Source of the DNA: Toxorhynchites rutilus septentrionalis
Taxonomy: Eukaryota > Arthropoda > Insecta > Diptera > Culicidae
DNA length: 64,000 nt
Direction of reading: 5' to 3'
NCBI RefSeq assembly: GCF_029784135.1
Contig: NC_073744.1
Span: forward strand, 65,298,593 to 65,362,592
Shown: one piece after another, positions 35,590 through 47,219 of the stretch
Numbering within the stretch: the stretch's first letter is position 1
How the letters are laid out: every line of letters begins with the position of its first letter
Notes under the pieces: model-generated
Seen by the model: only the letters and a program-made list of their open reading frames with translations
Database searches by the model: none
Told to the model about the DNA's origin: nothing
Translations under genes and position numbers: made by a program

Positions 35590-37150
35590 ATTGATACAAA
35601 CGTATTTACCACCGCAGCGCCGACCCGCCGTCGGAAGCGGCGGCCTCTCGCAAGCAAACCTGTGTTCCATCGATTGCCCGGTTTGTTTGAAACATAGAAG
35701 ACGATCCTTTAGTTAGGTCGGCATACGTTAACCTGGTGCATTACGGTCGGCGGCCAGCTCAGATTGCATCACCTTGTCGACTTGCGGCCACCTCGGTTCC
35801 TCGTCCTCGTTAGATGGGGATTTCTCCCCTCGTACTCGTGTGCTTTCCGAACTATTGAAGAACCTCAAGTTTTACATCGTAGCGCTGCAAGAAGTGTGTT
35901 GGAGAGGATCTACAGTACGTACGTTTCGCGTTGGCCATACCATCTGCCAGAGCTGTGGCAATACAAACGTGCTAGATACTGCTTTCATTGCGATGGGAAA
36001 TATGCAGAAGCGTGTGATTGGTTGGTGGCCAATCAGCCCAAGAATGTGCAGATATAGGATTAAGGGCCGATTTTTCAATATCAGTATCATTAACGTGCAC
36101 TTTCCTCACCTTGCAAGTCCCATTGATGACAAAGACGAATTCTACGCGCAGCTGAAACGCGAATACGAATGCTGTCCAAAGCATGAAATCAAGATCATCA
36201 TCGAAGATCTTAATGCTCAGATCGGTAATGAGGAGGAATTCAAATCTGTAATTGGTATTTACAGCGCACACCAGTTAACAAATGAAAACGGCATAAGACT
36301 CGTCGATTTCGCCATCTCTAAGAATATGACCATACGCAGTACCTTCTTTCAACGCAATTTTTTTTTTCCAAATCAAACAGAATCTCAGATCGACCATGTT
36401 CTGATAGACGGTCGGCATTTCTTGGACATTATTGACGTCCTATCCTATCTCGAGGCGCTAACATCGATAGTTGAGATGCGCCCAAACTCTCCGTTGTGAA
36501 CAACATTCGGTACCGATGCCCGCGACGGTACAATCTTACGCGACTGAAACAAGCAGATGTCGCCGAAAACTACGCACATTCACTTGAAGCTGCGCTGCCG
36601 GAAGAGGATCAAATTACCGAAGCTCCTCTTGAGGACTGTTGGAGCATGATTAAAACAGAGAATGACATCAAACAGCATAAGAACAACAAATCAATCATGG
36701 ACGAAAACGGCTTCCCCAGAAAACTAACAAAACTGATTAACGCTACGATGGATAGAATACGATTTTTTTTGGTGGGTTATCTGAATCATTAGAGTCCCGC
36801 CTTGGCTTCTATCTTGCCCGCTGTTCAACATTGCGCTAGAAGGTGTTATGAGACGAGCGGCGTTTAACTTGCACGGAACGATCTTCAATAGATCCATTCA
36901 ATTAATCTTCTTCGCTGATGACGTAGACATTGTCGGCAGAACATTTGAGACGGTAGCTGAACAAGGATAAACCACGAGCTCACGCAACTCACCGGCGAAC
37001 CCAGTGTCCAGAAAGTGATCAAAGCTGGAAGAATACGTTGGGCAGGACATGTTGCAAGAATGTCGGACAACTAGCCTGCCAAAATGGTGTTCATCGAGAA
37101 TCCGATTGGTACGTGACGAAGAGGAGCGCCGCGAGCAAGGCAAAATCTGA
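35590..37150 (+). mobile_element. RTE-type LINE, internally deleted copy
   Basis: Same family as the minus-strand copy at 17597-20870. It keeps a 5' region, most of the endonuclease, a short piece before RT motif B (ENGFPRKLTKLINATMD), a piece with motif C (FFADDVDIVGRT) and the tail (RWAGHVARMSDN). The parts between are missing, so at least two internal deletions occurred. Confidence 0.8.
35830..36500 (+). pseudogene. RTE endonuclease domain
   Basis: Open for about 220 residues: NLKFYIVALQEVCW, AFIAMGNMQKRVIGW, NISIINVHFPH, IEDLNAQIG (the usual Gly before DLNAQ is Glu), and QIDHVLIDGRHFLDI. The final SDH motif is destroyed: the frame ends at a stop after EMRPNSPL. An 8-T run near 36360 marks a local length change relative to the other copy. 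Confidence 0.75.
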
Positions 37151-37326
37151 TAGCATGAGTGTTATATCAGACATTTGTGCATGATCAAATACAAGAGTAC
37201 AAAAAAGTACAGTCTCTGAGCGATCTGGTTGAATCAGTTAGTACGTTCAGGCGTCGCGGTTCCTATGAATAGGATGAAATATTTCACTCTATTTGATCAA
37301 CAATTGTTGTTATTGATACCGAGGTT

Positions 37327-38406
37327 TTGTTTGGCACATCATATTGTCTACCTATCCATGTGATCTGTGAGTGTATTGTGTATTGTATTAAATGCGATAA
37401 AGAGGAGAAAGACCCGAAAAAAGTTATCGAGTGCACATATTGCCACAAATCCGTTCACTTCAAGTGCAATAACGTTAAAGGGAATGCCGTCCGAAAGCTA
37501 CGAGAGCAACCCTATTATTGTTCTTTGGAATGCTGTGAATTCTACCAGCGGATAACTGCTAATGTTAATGCAGAATCACAGGTGCTCAACGATCTACGGC
37601 AAGTTTTGACGGAGGTGCGAGAAACCAGAAGCGAGATGCAGTTGGTCAAGCAAACGATAGGTGAAGTTGAAAAATTCCAGAATTTCCTGTCGGAGAAGTT
37701 TGACACTCTGCTGCCCGAACAGAAGGCTTTGAAGGTGGATTATAACCTGCTGAAAACCAAAGTTCAATCGATATCAATGGAGCAAAAATCATTGAGGGAG
37801 CGTGTCGACCACCTAGAAGGAGAACTTGATCGGGTTAATCGAGCTGCGGTCGCCAAAAATGCAATCAAACTGGGGATTCCATCGAAAAGTGGCGAAAATA
37901 CAACAGAAATAGTTCGGTTGTTTGCTGCTAAACTTGGTTGCCATTTACCAGATGATGCAATTGTGGAAACTCGTCGATTAATAACGAAAAACTCTAATGC
38001 AATTGATGGCAAAGCAGCTCCAATTAGAGTATGTTTCCAGAATGACAAGATCAAGGAGGATCTGTTTGCAAAAAAGAAAATTCGTGGGCAGTTGCTCTCT
38101 TCTGACATGAATGAATCATTCTCTAACCCTGTAAGGAGAATAGTTTTGAGGGATGAGCTAACTTCGTTTGGAATGAAACTGTTGACCGAAGTCCGCGAAC
38201 AAAAGGAACTTGCAGAGTGGAAGTTTATTTGGCCTGGTCGTTATGGAGCGGTTCTTGCAAAGCGTACTGAGAATTCGAAAGTTGCTGCTATACGAAATCG
38301 AGCTGACCTTGAAATGTTGGAGAAGAATGGATCGAAGAGACAACGGAACTCATCAGGGAATTTGAATAGTCCTTCCTCGCCTGCGGGACCATCTCCAAAA
38401 CGCTAG
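37327..38406 (+). CDS. LINE ORF1: PHD-like zinc finger plus coiled coil
   Basis: A 359-residue open frame, the first ORF of a CR1/L2-like LINE (37.3-42.6 kb). Residues about 15-75 form a PHD-type finger: CIKC, CTYC, HFKC and CSLEC in C4HC3 order. Residues about 80-175 are a heptad-rich coiled coil (SEKFDTLLPEQKALK, LRERVDHLEGEL). The C-terminal third is basic and RNA-binding-like, ending in a Ser/Pro-rich tail. Such ORF1 proteins coat the element's RNA. No ATG opens the frame before the finger (the first codon is a TTG at 37327), so the natural start is lost or mutated. The rest is intact, suggesting a fairly recent insertion. Confidence 0.7.
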   Translation: MFGTSYCLPIHVICECIVYCIKCDKEEKDPKKVIECTYCHKSVHFKCNNVKGNAVRKLREQPYYCSLECCEFYQRITANVNAESQVLNDLRQVLTEVRETRSEMQLVKQTIGEVEKFQNFLSEKFDTLLPEQKALKVDYNLLKTKVQSISMEQKSLRERVDHLEGELDRVNRAAVAKNAIKLGIPSKSGENTTEIVRLFAAKLGCHLPDDAIVETRRLITKNSNAIDGKAAPIRVCFQNDKIKEDLFAKKKIRGQLLSSDMNESFSNPVRRIVLRDELTSFGMKLLTEVREQKELAEWKFIWPGRYGAVLAKRTENSKVAAIRNRADLEMLEKNGSKRQRNSSGNLNSPSSPAGPSPKR

Positions 38407-39748
38407 TGTTAGGAGTGGAATTTCCAATCGCCGTATACAAATTTTATTATTAAATATATATGTATTGTAATAAGAGTTATATTTGTATTGAAGATTGGAT
38501 CAAAAATAAACATACTTATAATACAAATTCCTCATTTAGAATACTCCAGTTCAACGTACGAGGGATCAATGAGCTGACTAAATTTGACAGCTTTCAAGCT
38601 GCATATACTGCATAGATATGAAAATCGTATTGATGTTATCGTGTTGGGTGAAACCTGGCTTAAAGCTGACCGAACGAACCTGAATCAAATCGATGGATAT
38701 AGAGGATTATTCTCTTGCCGAGACAGCTCTAACGGTGGACTAGCTGTGTTTGTGCACAATGAGCTAGATGTTGATGTGTGTAGAAATGTAACGATAGATG
38801 GATTTCATCACATACATTGTCGATTGAAACCACAGGGAAAGGCAACTAATTTGCATGCGGTCTATAGACCTCTTTCTTTTGATGCCAGAAAATTTTTGTA
38901 TCAAATAGATAATATGGTCTCGGAATCAAACAGCGGCGATAGAAGTATTTTAGTCGGCGATATGAACATCCCAACAAACATCACCTCTAATAACATAGTG
39001 TGTGAATATATGCGAATGTTAGAAACATACAATATACGGATAACTAACACGATTGTAACGAGGCCTATCAGTAACAATATATTAGATCATGTAGCTTGCT
39101 CAGACACTTTAACTGAATCTGTTGTAAATGAAACTGTATTCACTGGGCTAAGCGATCATTGCCTGATTTGCACATCATTCAATATGACATGCCATACCTC
39201 AATAAAACTTCTGACGAAACGAATCGTTAACTATTCTCGCTTGGATGATCGATTTAGACAAACCATAGCAAATTTTCCACACAATTCATCTGCTAACGAA
39301 AAACTAACATATGTAATAAATGGATACAAAGCGAATTTAGAAGAATGCACAAAAACAGTCTCAGCTAAAGCCAAACTCAAAGGTTTCTGCCCCTGGATGT
39401 CGCTTGATTTATGGAGGTTGATCAAAGTGAAGGATAATGCTCTTAAACGTAAACGTAGAAATCCGGACGACGTACATGCATCGGAGATACTAACACACGT
39501 TTCGAAGATGCTACAAGAAAGGAAAGTGAAAGCCAAGCGCGAATATTACGAACGGATATTGAGTGGCAATAATCAGAAAATGGTATGGAATCTCATTAAC
39601 GACGTGACACGAAATAAGGACAATCACAATAAATTGATCACGTTACGTGACGGCACGCAAATAATAACGGATCCGAGTTACATTTGTACTAAGTTCAATG
39701 AATTCTTCTGCGAAGTTGGACCTAGCCTTGCTTCCACGATCAATACTA

Positions 39749-41047
39749 AAGGGTGTGTCACATCAAATTGCATCACGGAAAAAACGCTGTAGAAATTTAA
39801 TTTTTAGGAATTATATCTTCAGCTTTCGCTTATAATCAGATAAGAGTGTATAGATCACGTTGGCAATGCTTCACTGTCAATTATTCGTAAATTTGGAAAA
39901 ATGTCGTCGAACGAAAAAGAGCGTCGTGAATTAATCCTGTGCACTCATTTCGAGAATCCGGAGTTGTCACATCGGGACATCGGTAAGATGCTGGGAATCG
40001 TCCAATCCACGGTCAGCAGAGTACTAAAACGATACTTCGAGAACCTTACCATCGACCGGAAGGTGAAGAACGGCAAAAATGGATGCCCCGTCAGTGAAGA
40101 AGATCACAAGCGCGTAGTTAAGCAGTTTAGACGTGATCCGAGAAGTTCGGTCCGGGATGTCGCCAATAAGCTGAATTTGTCAAGTTCATTCGTCCAGCGG
40201 ACCAAGCAGTGGGAGGGCCTGCGTACATACAAGGTTCAGAAGGCTCCTAACCGCGACGAAAGGCAAAACATGGTGGGGAAGACGCGAGCCTGGAAGCTGT
40301 ACACCGAAATGCTGACGAAGCCGCATTGCCTGGTAATGGACGACGAAACCTACGTCAAAGCGGACTTTCGTCAGCTGCCGGGCCTGTTGTTCTTCTCCGC
40401 AGAAGATAAATTCAGCGTTCCGGAGGAGATTCGCAAGCAGAAACTATCCAAGTTTGCCAAAAAGTACATGGTGTGGCAAGCGATCTGCTCTTGCGGAAAG
40501 CGGAGCGCCCCCTTCGTGATGACCAGCACGGTAAACGGGCAGGTTTACCTTAAGGAGTGCCTACAGAAGCGCTTACTACCACTATTGAAGCAGCACGAGG
40601 GCCCGACCATCTTCTGGCCGGATCTTGCTTCGTGCCACTATTCAAAGGAAGTGTTGGAGTGGTACGAAGCCAACGGGGTCACCTTCGTGCCAAAGGAAAT
40701 GAACCCGCCCAACGCGCCTGAGCTTCGCCCAATAGAGAAATATTGGGCAATTATGAAGCAGGCCCTCCGGAAGAACCCAAAAGTTGTCAAATCGGAGGCG
40801 GACTTCAAGAGAAAATGGATTTCTGTTCAAAAAAAAACTACAACCTGACGTTGTACAGAACCTTATGGACGGGGTAAAAAGGAAGGTGCGAGCATACGGG
40901 CTTGGGCTCGAAGTATGATTAAAAAGAAAATGACAAAAGTTGTCTAATAGTTTTTATTTTACTGTCTAAAATTTTCAAAAGGATCGGTCTACTGGGCGAT
41001 TTTCTACAGCGTTTTTTCCGTGATGCAATTTGATGTGACACACCCTT
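39749..41047 (+). mobile_element. Near-complete DD37E Tc1/mariner transposon
   Basis: A 1299-bp element with about 47 bp of identical terminal inverted repeats (starting AAGGGTGTGTCACATCAAAT) and TA on both sides (39747-39748 and 41048-41049). It is inserted in the LINE ORF2; removing it and one TA rejoins the LINE reading frame. The long perfect termini argue for a recent arrival. Confidence 0.95.
39901..40848 (+). pseudogene. DD37E (ITmD37E-type) transposase, one-base frameshift near the C-terminus
   Basis: A cut-and-paste transposase that would bind its TIRs and excise at TA sites. It opens with ATG at 39901. N-terminal helix-turn-helix domains: SHRDIGKMLGIVQSTVSRVL (about residues 22-41) and SSVRDVANKLNLSSSFVQR (about 81-99). 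The catalytic triad is complete: LVMDDETYVKADF, FWPDLASCHY and ELRPIEKYW, with 37 residues between the second Asp and the Glu. The frame ends early (KKTTT, stop at 40848) because the A run in TTCAAAAAAAAACTAC has one more A than the copy at 15739-16357, whose frame continues about 25 residues further. All else is open, so loss of function must be recent or may be partial. Confidence 0.9.
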
Positions 41048-42636
41048 TAATAGGAACATTAATCGATTTGAAACCATGCAACCACTACAGTCTTCGATGT
41101 TTCTAAGACCTACCTCTCTTAATGAGGTAATCGTTATAATCAACCAATTGGATTCTAAGAAAGCATCTGGACCAAACTCTATGCCAGTGTCATTCATCAA
41201 AAAAACATCATGAGTTTTTCTCGTCACTGCTGGTAGACGTATTTAATGAAATTATCTATGCTGGTCAATTCCCGGGCGGCCTTAAAATTGCTCGTGTAGT
41301 GCCCATCTATAAGTCCGAAGATCCGAAGAACATGAATAATTACAGACCTATATCCACATTATCTATAATGGATAACATACTAGAAAAACTTATTGTGTTC
41401 AGGATTGTGGAATTCATCACTCATAATCGTATATTATACAACCACTAATATGGGTTTAGGCAAGGTTCTAGTACGTTGACTGCGTGTAATGCACTAGTTG
41501 AAGAGATTTATGAGGCTTTATATAATAAAAAACATTTTGGAGCCTTATTCATCGATTAAAAAATGGCTTTCGATACGGTGGATCATCAGCTACTTATTAA
41601 GAAGATGGAAGCATATGGTATGAGAGGGAATGTCTGGGAATTTATTGGAAAGCTATCTTACAAACCGTTGTCAATTTGTAACAATTGGAGATTGCTGTAG
41701 CACGTTACGACACATCTCAACTGGAGTACCGCAAGGAAGCAATTTGGGGCCTATATTATTTTTGCTCTTCATTAACGACCTAGCAAAACTAAAGCTTCAT
41801 GGTAAATTGCGACTCTTTGCCGATGACACCGCTGTCTTTTATCCCGGTACAGATACTGGAACTATCCGTAATCATATCAAAGAAGACCTGGAAACATTGT
41901 TGGAGTTCTTCAACGAAAATGTATTGTCCCTAAATCTAATGAAAACGAAGTACATGATGATACACATTCCTGATCATACTCCGATCACGATTCATGGCCA
42001 TGATTTGAAGAAGTCTCTCAGTACGAGTTATTAGGACTAACTTTAGATTGCACTATGCGATGGACTGCACATATCAATTCTTTGAAAAGGAAAGTTGGCT
42101 CCTTGTGCGGTTTGTTACGGAAAATTTCACCGTTTATGCCACAATTATGCCTAAAAAACATGTATTTTGGATTAGTTCATTCCCGACTGCAGTACCTCGT
42201 GGCAAACTGGGGTTCTGCTAGCAAATCTAATCTGCGAGAGTTGCAAGTTCTACAAAACCGATGCTTAAAAGTTGTTCTGCGGAAACCGTTCTTGTATCCC
42301 ACCGCTAACTTGTACTCAAACATAAATGATTCACTGCTTCCAATAAAAGCACTTCATGAATTGCAAATCTTGGAACAAATGCAAAAAATCATCAGTGACC
42401 CTTCATTACATCATAATACAATTTTACGAAGAGGTAATTTGATACCAGTAACCAGACAAGCCGTAAATTTTGCTGTAATGAGATCAAACACGGAACTAGG
42501 GGAGGAAAGGTTTACCTATCTAGGAACCAAGTTGTACAACAACCTTACGGAACAGATAAAAAGTATTCGCCGTATTAAAACTTTCAAAGCCGTCGTTCGT
42601 ACCAAGCTGAAACAGAACGTTCTGAGATATATTTGA

Positions 42637-43528
42637 CGCTCCTGGTCTTGTGAACTTCAATGGTTGTATTTTAAGGCATTCGACATCGTTTTCTCGATGT
42701 GAAATGCTTTTGTTCTACTCGAGTAATTCATCCCGTGAACAATAATCTTTGATGTAGTATCCTGACGCAGCGATCAAGCGGGAAACTTAACGGTTCCTGG
42801 AGCAGCATCCCGACACCAGGCGGAAAACAGATTTTGTAAGGTAAAAGACTGGTATATGTCTGGCCGAAGCCAGTGATACTGCGCGCCTAATGTAGCCTAA
42901 ACAGTTCTAGAACTCCCTCGATCATGCCTCGTCCACGCAATGTACATCATCCGTCAAAAACTTCAGTTCTGCCGGAGCATTTTTTCACGCGGACAACGAA
43001 CACGCTTGAAGACTTCCATCCTTGATCATGCCTCTTCTGTACCGCTGACACCGCCCAACCTGCAACTAGGTCATCTGCTGATGCATCTTCGTGAACAATC
43101 TCGTCCTCTATACGCCGTGGACATCAGTCGGTTGTACTGCCAAGCGGAACTCCCATTTTTGCCAGGAAACATCTCAACTGCAATCACTTCCTGCTTATGA
43201 AAACCGCACATCCGTAGCTGTCAACCGATACGCCAAGTCATCCTCCCTCATTATCATCTTTTTGACCGACCATAGTCTCATAGTTTGTTATTTTCAACAT
43301 AAATATTGGAAACAGTTGAATTTGTGTTATGAATTAGTTTTTGAATTAACTATAAAATAGGATAGTGTGCTTCCTTTAAAGAGATTTGTTCTCGCTGGAA
43401 GCGTATAATTTGTTGTAATCTATCTTAAGTAAAGTGCTATTGAGGAGAAAAAAAAACTATCGACCGACAAATCAGTCTGCAGTCTGCGGGGGCTCTAAGG
43501 TATATTGCATGTGTGGATGAAACATCAT
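42637..43528. other. Probable 3' untranslated part of the CR1/L2-like LINE, then unassigned sequence
   Basis: After the ORF2 stop there is no recognisable gene. A run of nine A at 43449-43457 could be the LINE's 3' end, but CR1/L2 elements often end in short repeats, so the boundary is uncertain. An 86-residue plus-strand frame at 42940-43200 has no family signature. Confidence 0.35.
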
Positions 43529-43825
43529 TTCAAAAATATAACAAGTGAGGGGCTCAGAATGCAAGGGGTGTAAGTGACTTGATTGTTTTCTCTTCATCAA
43601 CTTTTTATTTAGTTGATAACTCAACTGTAAAAAGTTTCCAATTTAAGTTTGCTATAGAATCCAATAGATGAGGTTCTGAACTATTTTCCACGTTGGTGAA
43701 TACAGCTGGGAATGTATTTGCAACTAAGTTATGACCCAAAGAGAGAGTCGATGTAGAGAAATCGATCAAATCACTTACCCTTACATTCTAAGCCCCTCAA
43801 GTGTGATATTTTGGAAGTGTTTGCT
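43529..43825. mobile_element. Short TIR element (~290 bp)
   Basis: Left TTCAAAAATATAACAAGTGAGGGGCTCAG... and the reverse complement of 43765-43825 agree for about 55 bases (GGGGCT(C/T)AGAATG(C/T)AAGGG is the best-kept core). The interior is noncoding. The exact tips and TSD are unresolved. Confidence 0.6.
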
Positions 43826-44395
43826 GCACTGATTATGGCACGTTATTTGTCGATATCTGTATATTTTCGTTGTCTATATACGTCTAATCTACTTCTAATT
43901 AGATTCGCCTACAATTTTCACCCAATAATAGCGTTCATTTTTTACAACACTATTATCTCCTTGACTATGATCAATTACTGAGCAGGAGTAAAAGCCACGC
44001 GTCGCTTGGAAACCAATAAGCTCAGGTTGGAGAAACCCCACTTGAAAGGCTGTCAATCTCAACGGTAAGGAAGCCGAGCAGCTGTGAAAAAAAAAAATCC
44101 TCTTCCATCACCACATCGTCTCACAAAAGACGCCATTGTGTGGGCCTCACACTCAATGCAAATATAATTTAATTGAACCTGCGATTTAATTCGTTTAAAT
44201 TTCATTCATAATTGATACGACGTGTAGTGAATTAACAACAACCGGTAATATGTGTTTCCATCCTTTCTGTTCCGTTGCAGGTTTCCTACGCGGGTGTGTC
44301 GCCCTGAACCAACATAATTTGATTGCTTCTGGCAGTCGGCAGAGCACCGGTTCATATCCTACCACAGGGGAACAATAGTGATGACTAGCAAATAT

Positions 44396-44462
44396 GTGTG
44401 TGCGTGTGTGTGTCTGCGTGCGTGCTGGCATGTGAACGTGTGTATGAGCGCGTGTGAATGTG
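44396..44462. repeat. Low-complexity (TG)n-rich stretch
   Basis: Imperfect GTGTGTGCGTGTG text in the region upstream of the first coding exon. Confidence 0.8.
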
Positions 44463-44997
44463 GTTAGAGGCGACGTGGGCATTAAACTGGATGGAACCCG
44501 CCACGCCGGCAGCGGAACCGTTGCTGCGGGGCGATTAAAATCGTCGCGTTTCGCGGTTCGCTATGAAACCCACATATTGGACGTATCGTTCTTGCATGGT
44601 CGTATACTGAGTGTTTTGATGTGTTCACCTGGATTATTTTAAAATGTCCTCTTCCAGCGTTCATAACAAAGGTGCATTAAGTGAGAATATTCGCAAAATG
44701 TTTGATTCGATGTGGCACAAGCGCTCCGTTTGGGTTTCCACGGCGGAAGCGATTTACTCGACTGTAACTCTAGTGGCGGCATATGATGTAGCCCATGTGG
44801 GCTAGAATAAACCCGAGTGACGTGCGCTGGATTACAACAAAGATGCTTCTTTGTGAGTGAGTGAGCAAACCTGTCGTTGGTTATCTTCTATCGGCTGCAC
44901 TTAGCTTTCCTCAGGGGGGTGGGAGCCTGGTGGCGGTAGATTTCCAATTGCCTGCGTGTATTTGTGCGGAAGTGAAGTGGAACGGGGTTGAGTGACA

Positions 44998-45146
44998 ATG
45001 TCAACAGAAGACCCAACTGAAGTGAATCACGTGGAGGGTAGCGGTGAGGACGGTGACGGCGCTGAAGCAGTCGTCAGTGGCAATCATTGTCACAACACAG
45101 CCGACGATGGAGTAGAGGATGAGGATGAGGAGCAGCAGCGTGTCTG
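44998..45146 (+). CDS. First coding exon of a PDE5/6/11-like phosphodiesterase gene
   Basis: Codes for 49 residues plus two bases of the next codon: MSTEDPTEVNHVEG..., acidic and Gly/Asp/Glu-rich, ending DEDEEQQRV. The ATG has A at -3 and is preceded in frame by TGA at 44989-44991, which supports this start. It ends TG|GTAAAA, a usable splice donor; without splicing the frame would stop at once (TGG TAA). The two leftover bases join the one leading base of the exon at 53433 to make TGT (Cys), so phases agree. Family assignment rests on the second exon. The promoter and any 5' untranslated exon lie upstream, in a GC-richer stretch (about 44240-44990), but were not resolved. Confidence 0.6.
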
Positions 45147-46083
45147 GTAAAAATGGAACGGAGCGGGAAAAATAGCATGCGATGTTATTTTCTGAGCCGT
45201 CTCATGGTGTTTGATGTGTTTGCATGATAACCCCCACTGGTTATGGATTCTTTTTTTTTTTGGTTTGATAATTCAATCTTGTCGAGCGCACTGCGTGTTG
45301 GAAACGAGCAAACGATAATCAATTTCGGGAGATTATCGGTGAATTTACCTGATCGAATTTTGTTTTTCCGTTGCTTATGTTGTCAATGTTTGGCAGAGTC
45401 AGCATGCCATCAATTAAATACACCTTTTCTGTGCTTGGATATCAATTTTGGCTGACAAAGCACGCGCCGGTAATTACTGCATGATATCTAGAACCATAAT
45501 ATCTTCTGCTGATTGACGTAGAGTCGTATGTGAGCTGTCGCAATTGAAACAAGGTTTGCTGGGTAGTGCCAATTATGCGCGAAATTGTCTTCTAGACTTC
45601 TCTTCTCTTTTGCTTTCTTAGGACAAAGTACCAAAAAGTTCGAAAAACAAGTGAAGATTGTTTGGGCAAGGGTTCTCTATGAAGTACTATGAAGGCCTTT
45701 TCAGTCGTATTAAATTTGTACATGGGTGTCATACTGGTCGGAATAATTTTTACTTGAAAGCGCAGTGTTGCATAACCTTTAAGATTATGAAAGGTAAACA
45801 ACAGTCGCCAGCATGCGGTGCTGGTTTTTGACTGCATGTACCGTAAAACTAATAAGTTTGGCGTCTTCCGCCTTCTATCTACAGAACAACACTTGCTCTT
45901 CATATCTACACAGTGCCGCAATACATTGAGTTTTCCATTAAACATTTCCCAAAACATGGGCGAAAACTTTAGCTTATACTGATTACCGTTATCTATTATT
46001 CAAGGAAGCACAGTTTTGATTCGTGAACAGGTTTACTTTAACTTCGTTTGGTAAAGCGCAACCTCAAACATTATAATATAAAT
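45147..46083. other. Intron 1, first part; no gene
   Basis: Intronic, noncoding. The last part (45970-46083) is the third copy of the 14148-type dispersed repeat, cut by the pogo-like element that follows. Confidence 0.5.
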
Positions 46084-46084
46084 A

Positions 46085-46669
46085 CAGAGCGGACTCAATT
46101 ATATACAGTTTCAGATTTCTTTTCGCTGTATATAATCATATCCTGTATATAATCGAGTTAAAACAAATTTTTTTTATTCGTTTTTTTTGCATGTATTTTT
46201 TGTTTTTTGAATTTAAAAGAGAAATTTGATTTTTTGATTCATCTCCTTAAAGTCAGAAAACACCTTTCTCACATGAAAAAAAATAAATTTATCCAGATTC
46301 TCTCAGAAGGTGATAGACGATCATATTTGACGGAAAAAGTCTACGCATAAAAAATTATATTAAACTAGATTGGGCTTATCAATTAAATTGAATCTTTCTA
46401 ACCGCTCTACAATTTGTTCTTCGTCACCCACCTTCTATTTTTCTTAATTTGGTTGCGATATCGATATAAACAATTCCTGGTGAAAATTCAAGCAAAATCT
46501 TCAAAAATCACGATTTTTACCCCACTGTAGATGTAATTGCCTTAACGTAAAAAGGTTGAATTTCTTCCTGAAATAAGTCATATTTGAAATAATAAAAAAA
46601 ATTCCAAACTGTATATAATCGAGTCCAAAATTGTATATAATCGAATCACATATAATCGAGTCCGACCTG
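46085..46669. mobile_element. pogo-like short TIR element (TA target)
   Basis: Starts CAGAGCGGACTCAATTATAT and ends with the inverted equivalent ...ATAATCGAGTCCGACCTG, with TA on each side (46083-46084 and 46670-46671). GTATATAATCGAGT phrases are repeated two to three times at both ends. 585 bp and noncoding. It resembles, in layout, the element at 32401-32826. Confidence 0.75.
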
Positions 46670-47219
46670 TACTATAACTTAAACAAACTATAAAATCAGT
46701 ATAGAGCAGTTCAACGCCAAATCGACCGGCCGCTGACCCGACCTTCTCTGATTTTTTTCTTAAATTTACTACTTATGATGGAAACTTCCTAGAATTAAAA
46801 TTTTCATTATAATATGACCAATTTAAATTACAACTGATTTTTTAATAGGGCGTATTCATAATCGTTGATCTTTCTTTCAAAAAATCTGATTAACATAATA
46901 ATGACCGCACGTTTTGGTGCAAACTTGAACGCTTCATTTGTTCGGATTCCACGAATGAGATGAGCCATCGGTAAGCCTTGTTAGATTCTTTGCGAACCAA
47001 GGATTTAACCTTCAAGTGTAGAAAACATGGGTTAACTTGTGATCTATCCGTAACAGACGGAACGCGAAACACGAGAAAACTCGTGAGCGGTCCGCAATGT
47101 GTTAAAATACGATGATTGACATAATTATTGGAAAATCAATTTGCTATTCAGGAAAAATAACATTTAGAATGTACTGTTAAATCTTACTCAAAAATTGAAC
47201 TTAATATTTAAAATCTATA

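Larger units (their letters stand above)
38584..42636 (+). pseudogene. CR1/L2-like LINE ORF2 (endonuclease + RT), split by a DD37E transposon
   Basis: ORF2 starts near 38540-38600, about 180 bases after ORF1. Endonuclease motifs: VLGETWL, VGDMNIP, NILDHVACSD and LSDHCLI. The linker runs to 39748, then resumes after the transposon at 41048. RT follows as SKKASGPNSMP, YRPISTLS, a YGFRQGSST block preceded by a TAA where Gln is usual (41447), motif A with a TAA (FID*KMAFDTVDH, near 41558), motif B GVPQGSNLGPILFLLFIND, motif C LFADDTAVF, and the tail to 42636. Frameshifts lie near 41212, 41630 and 42025. No RNase H is present, fitting CR1/L2. Confidence 0.85.
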
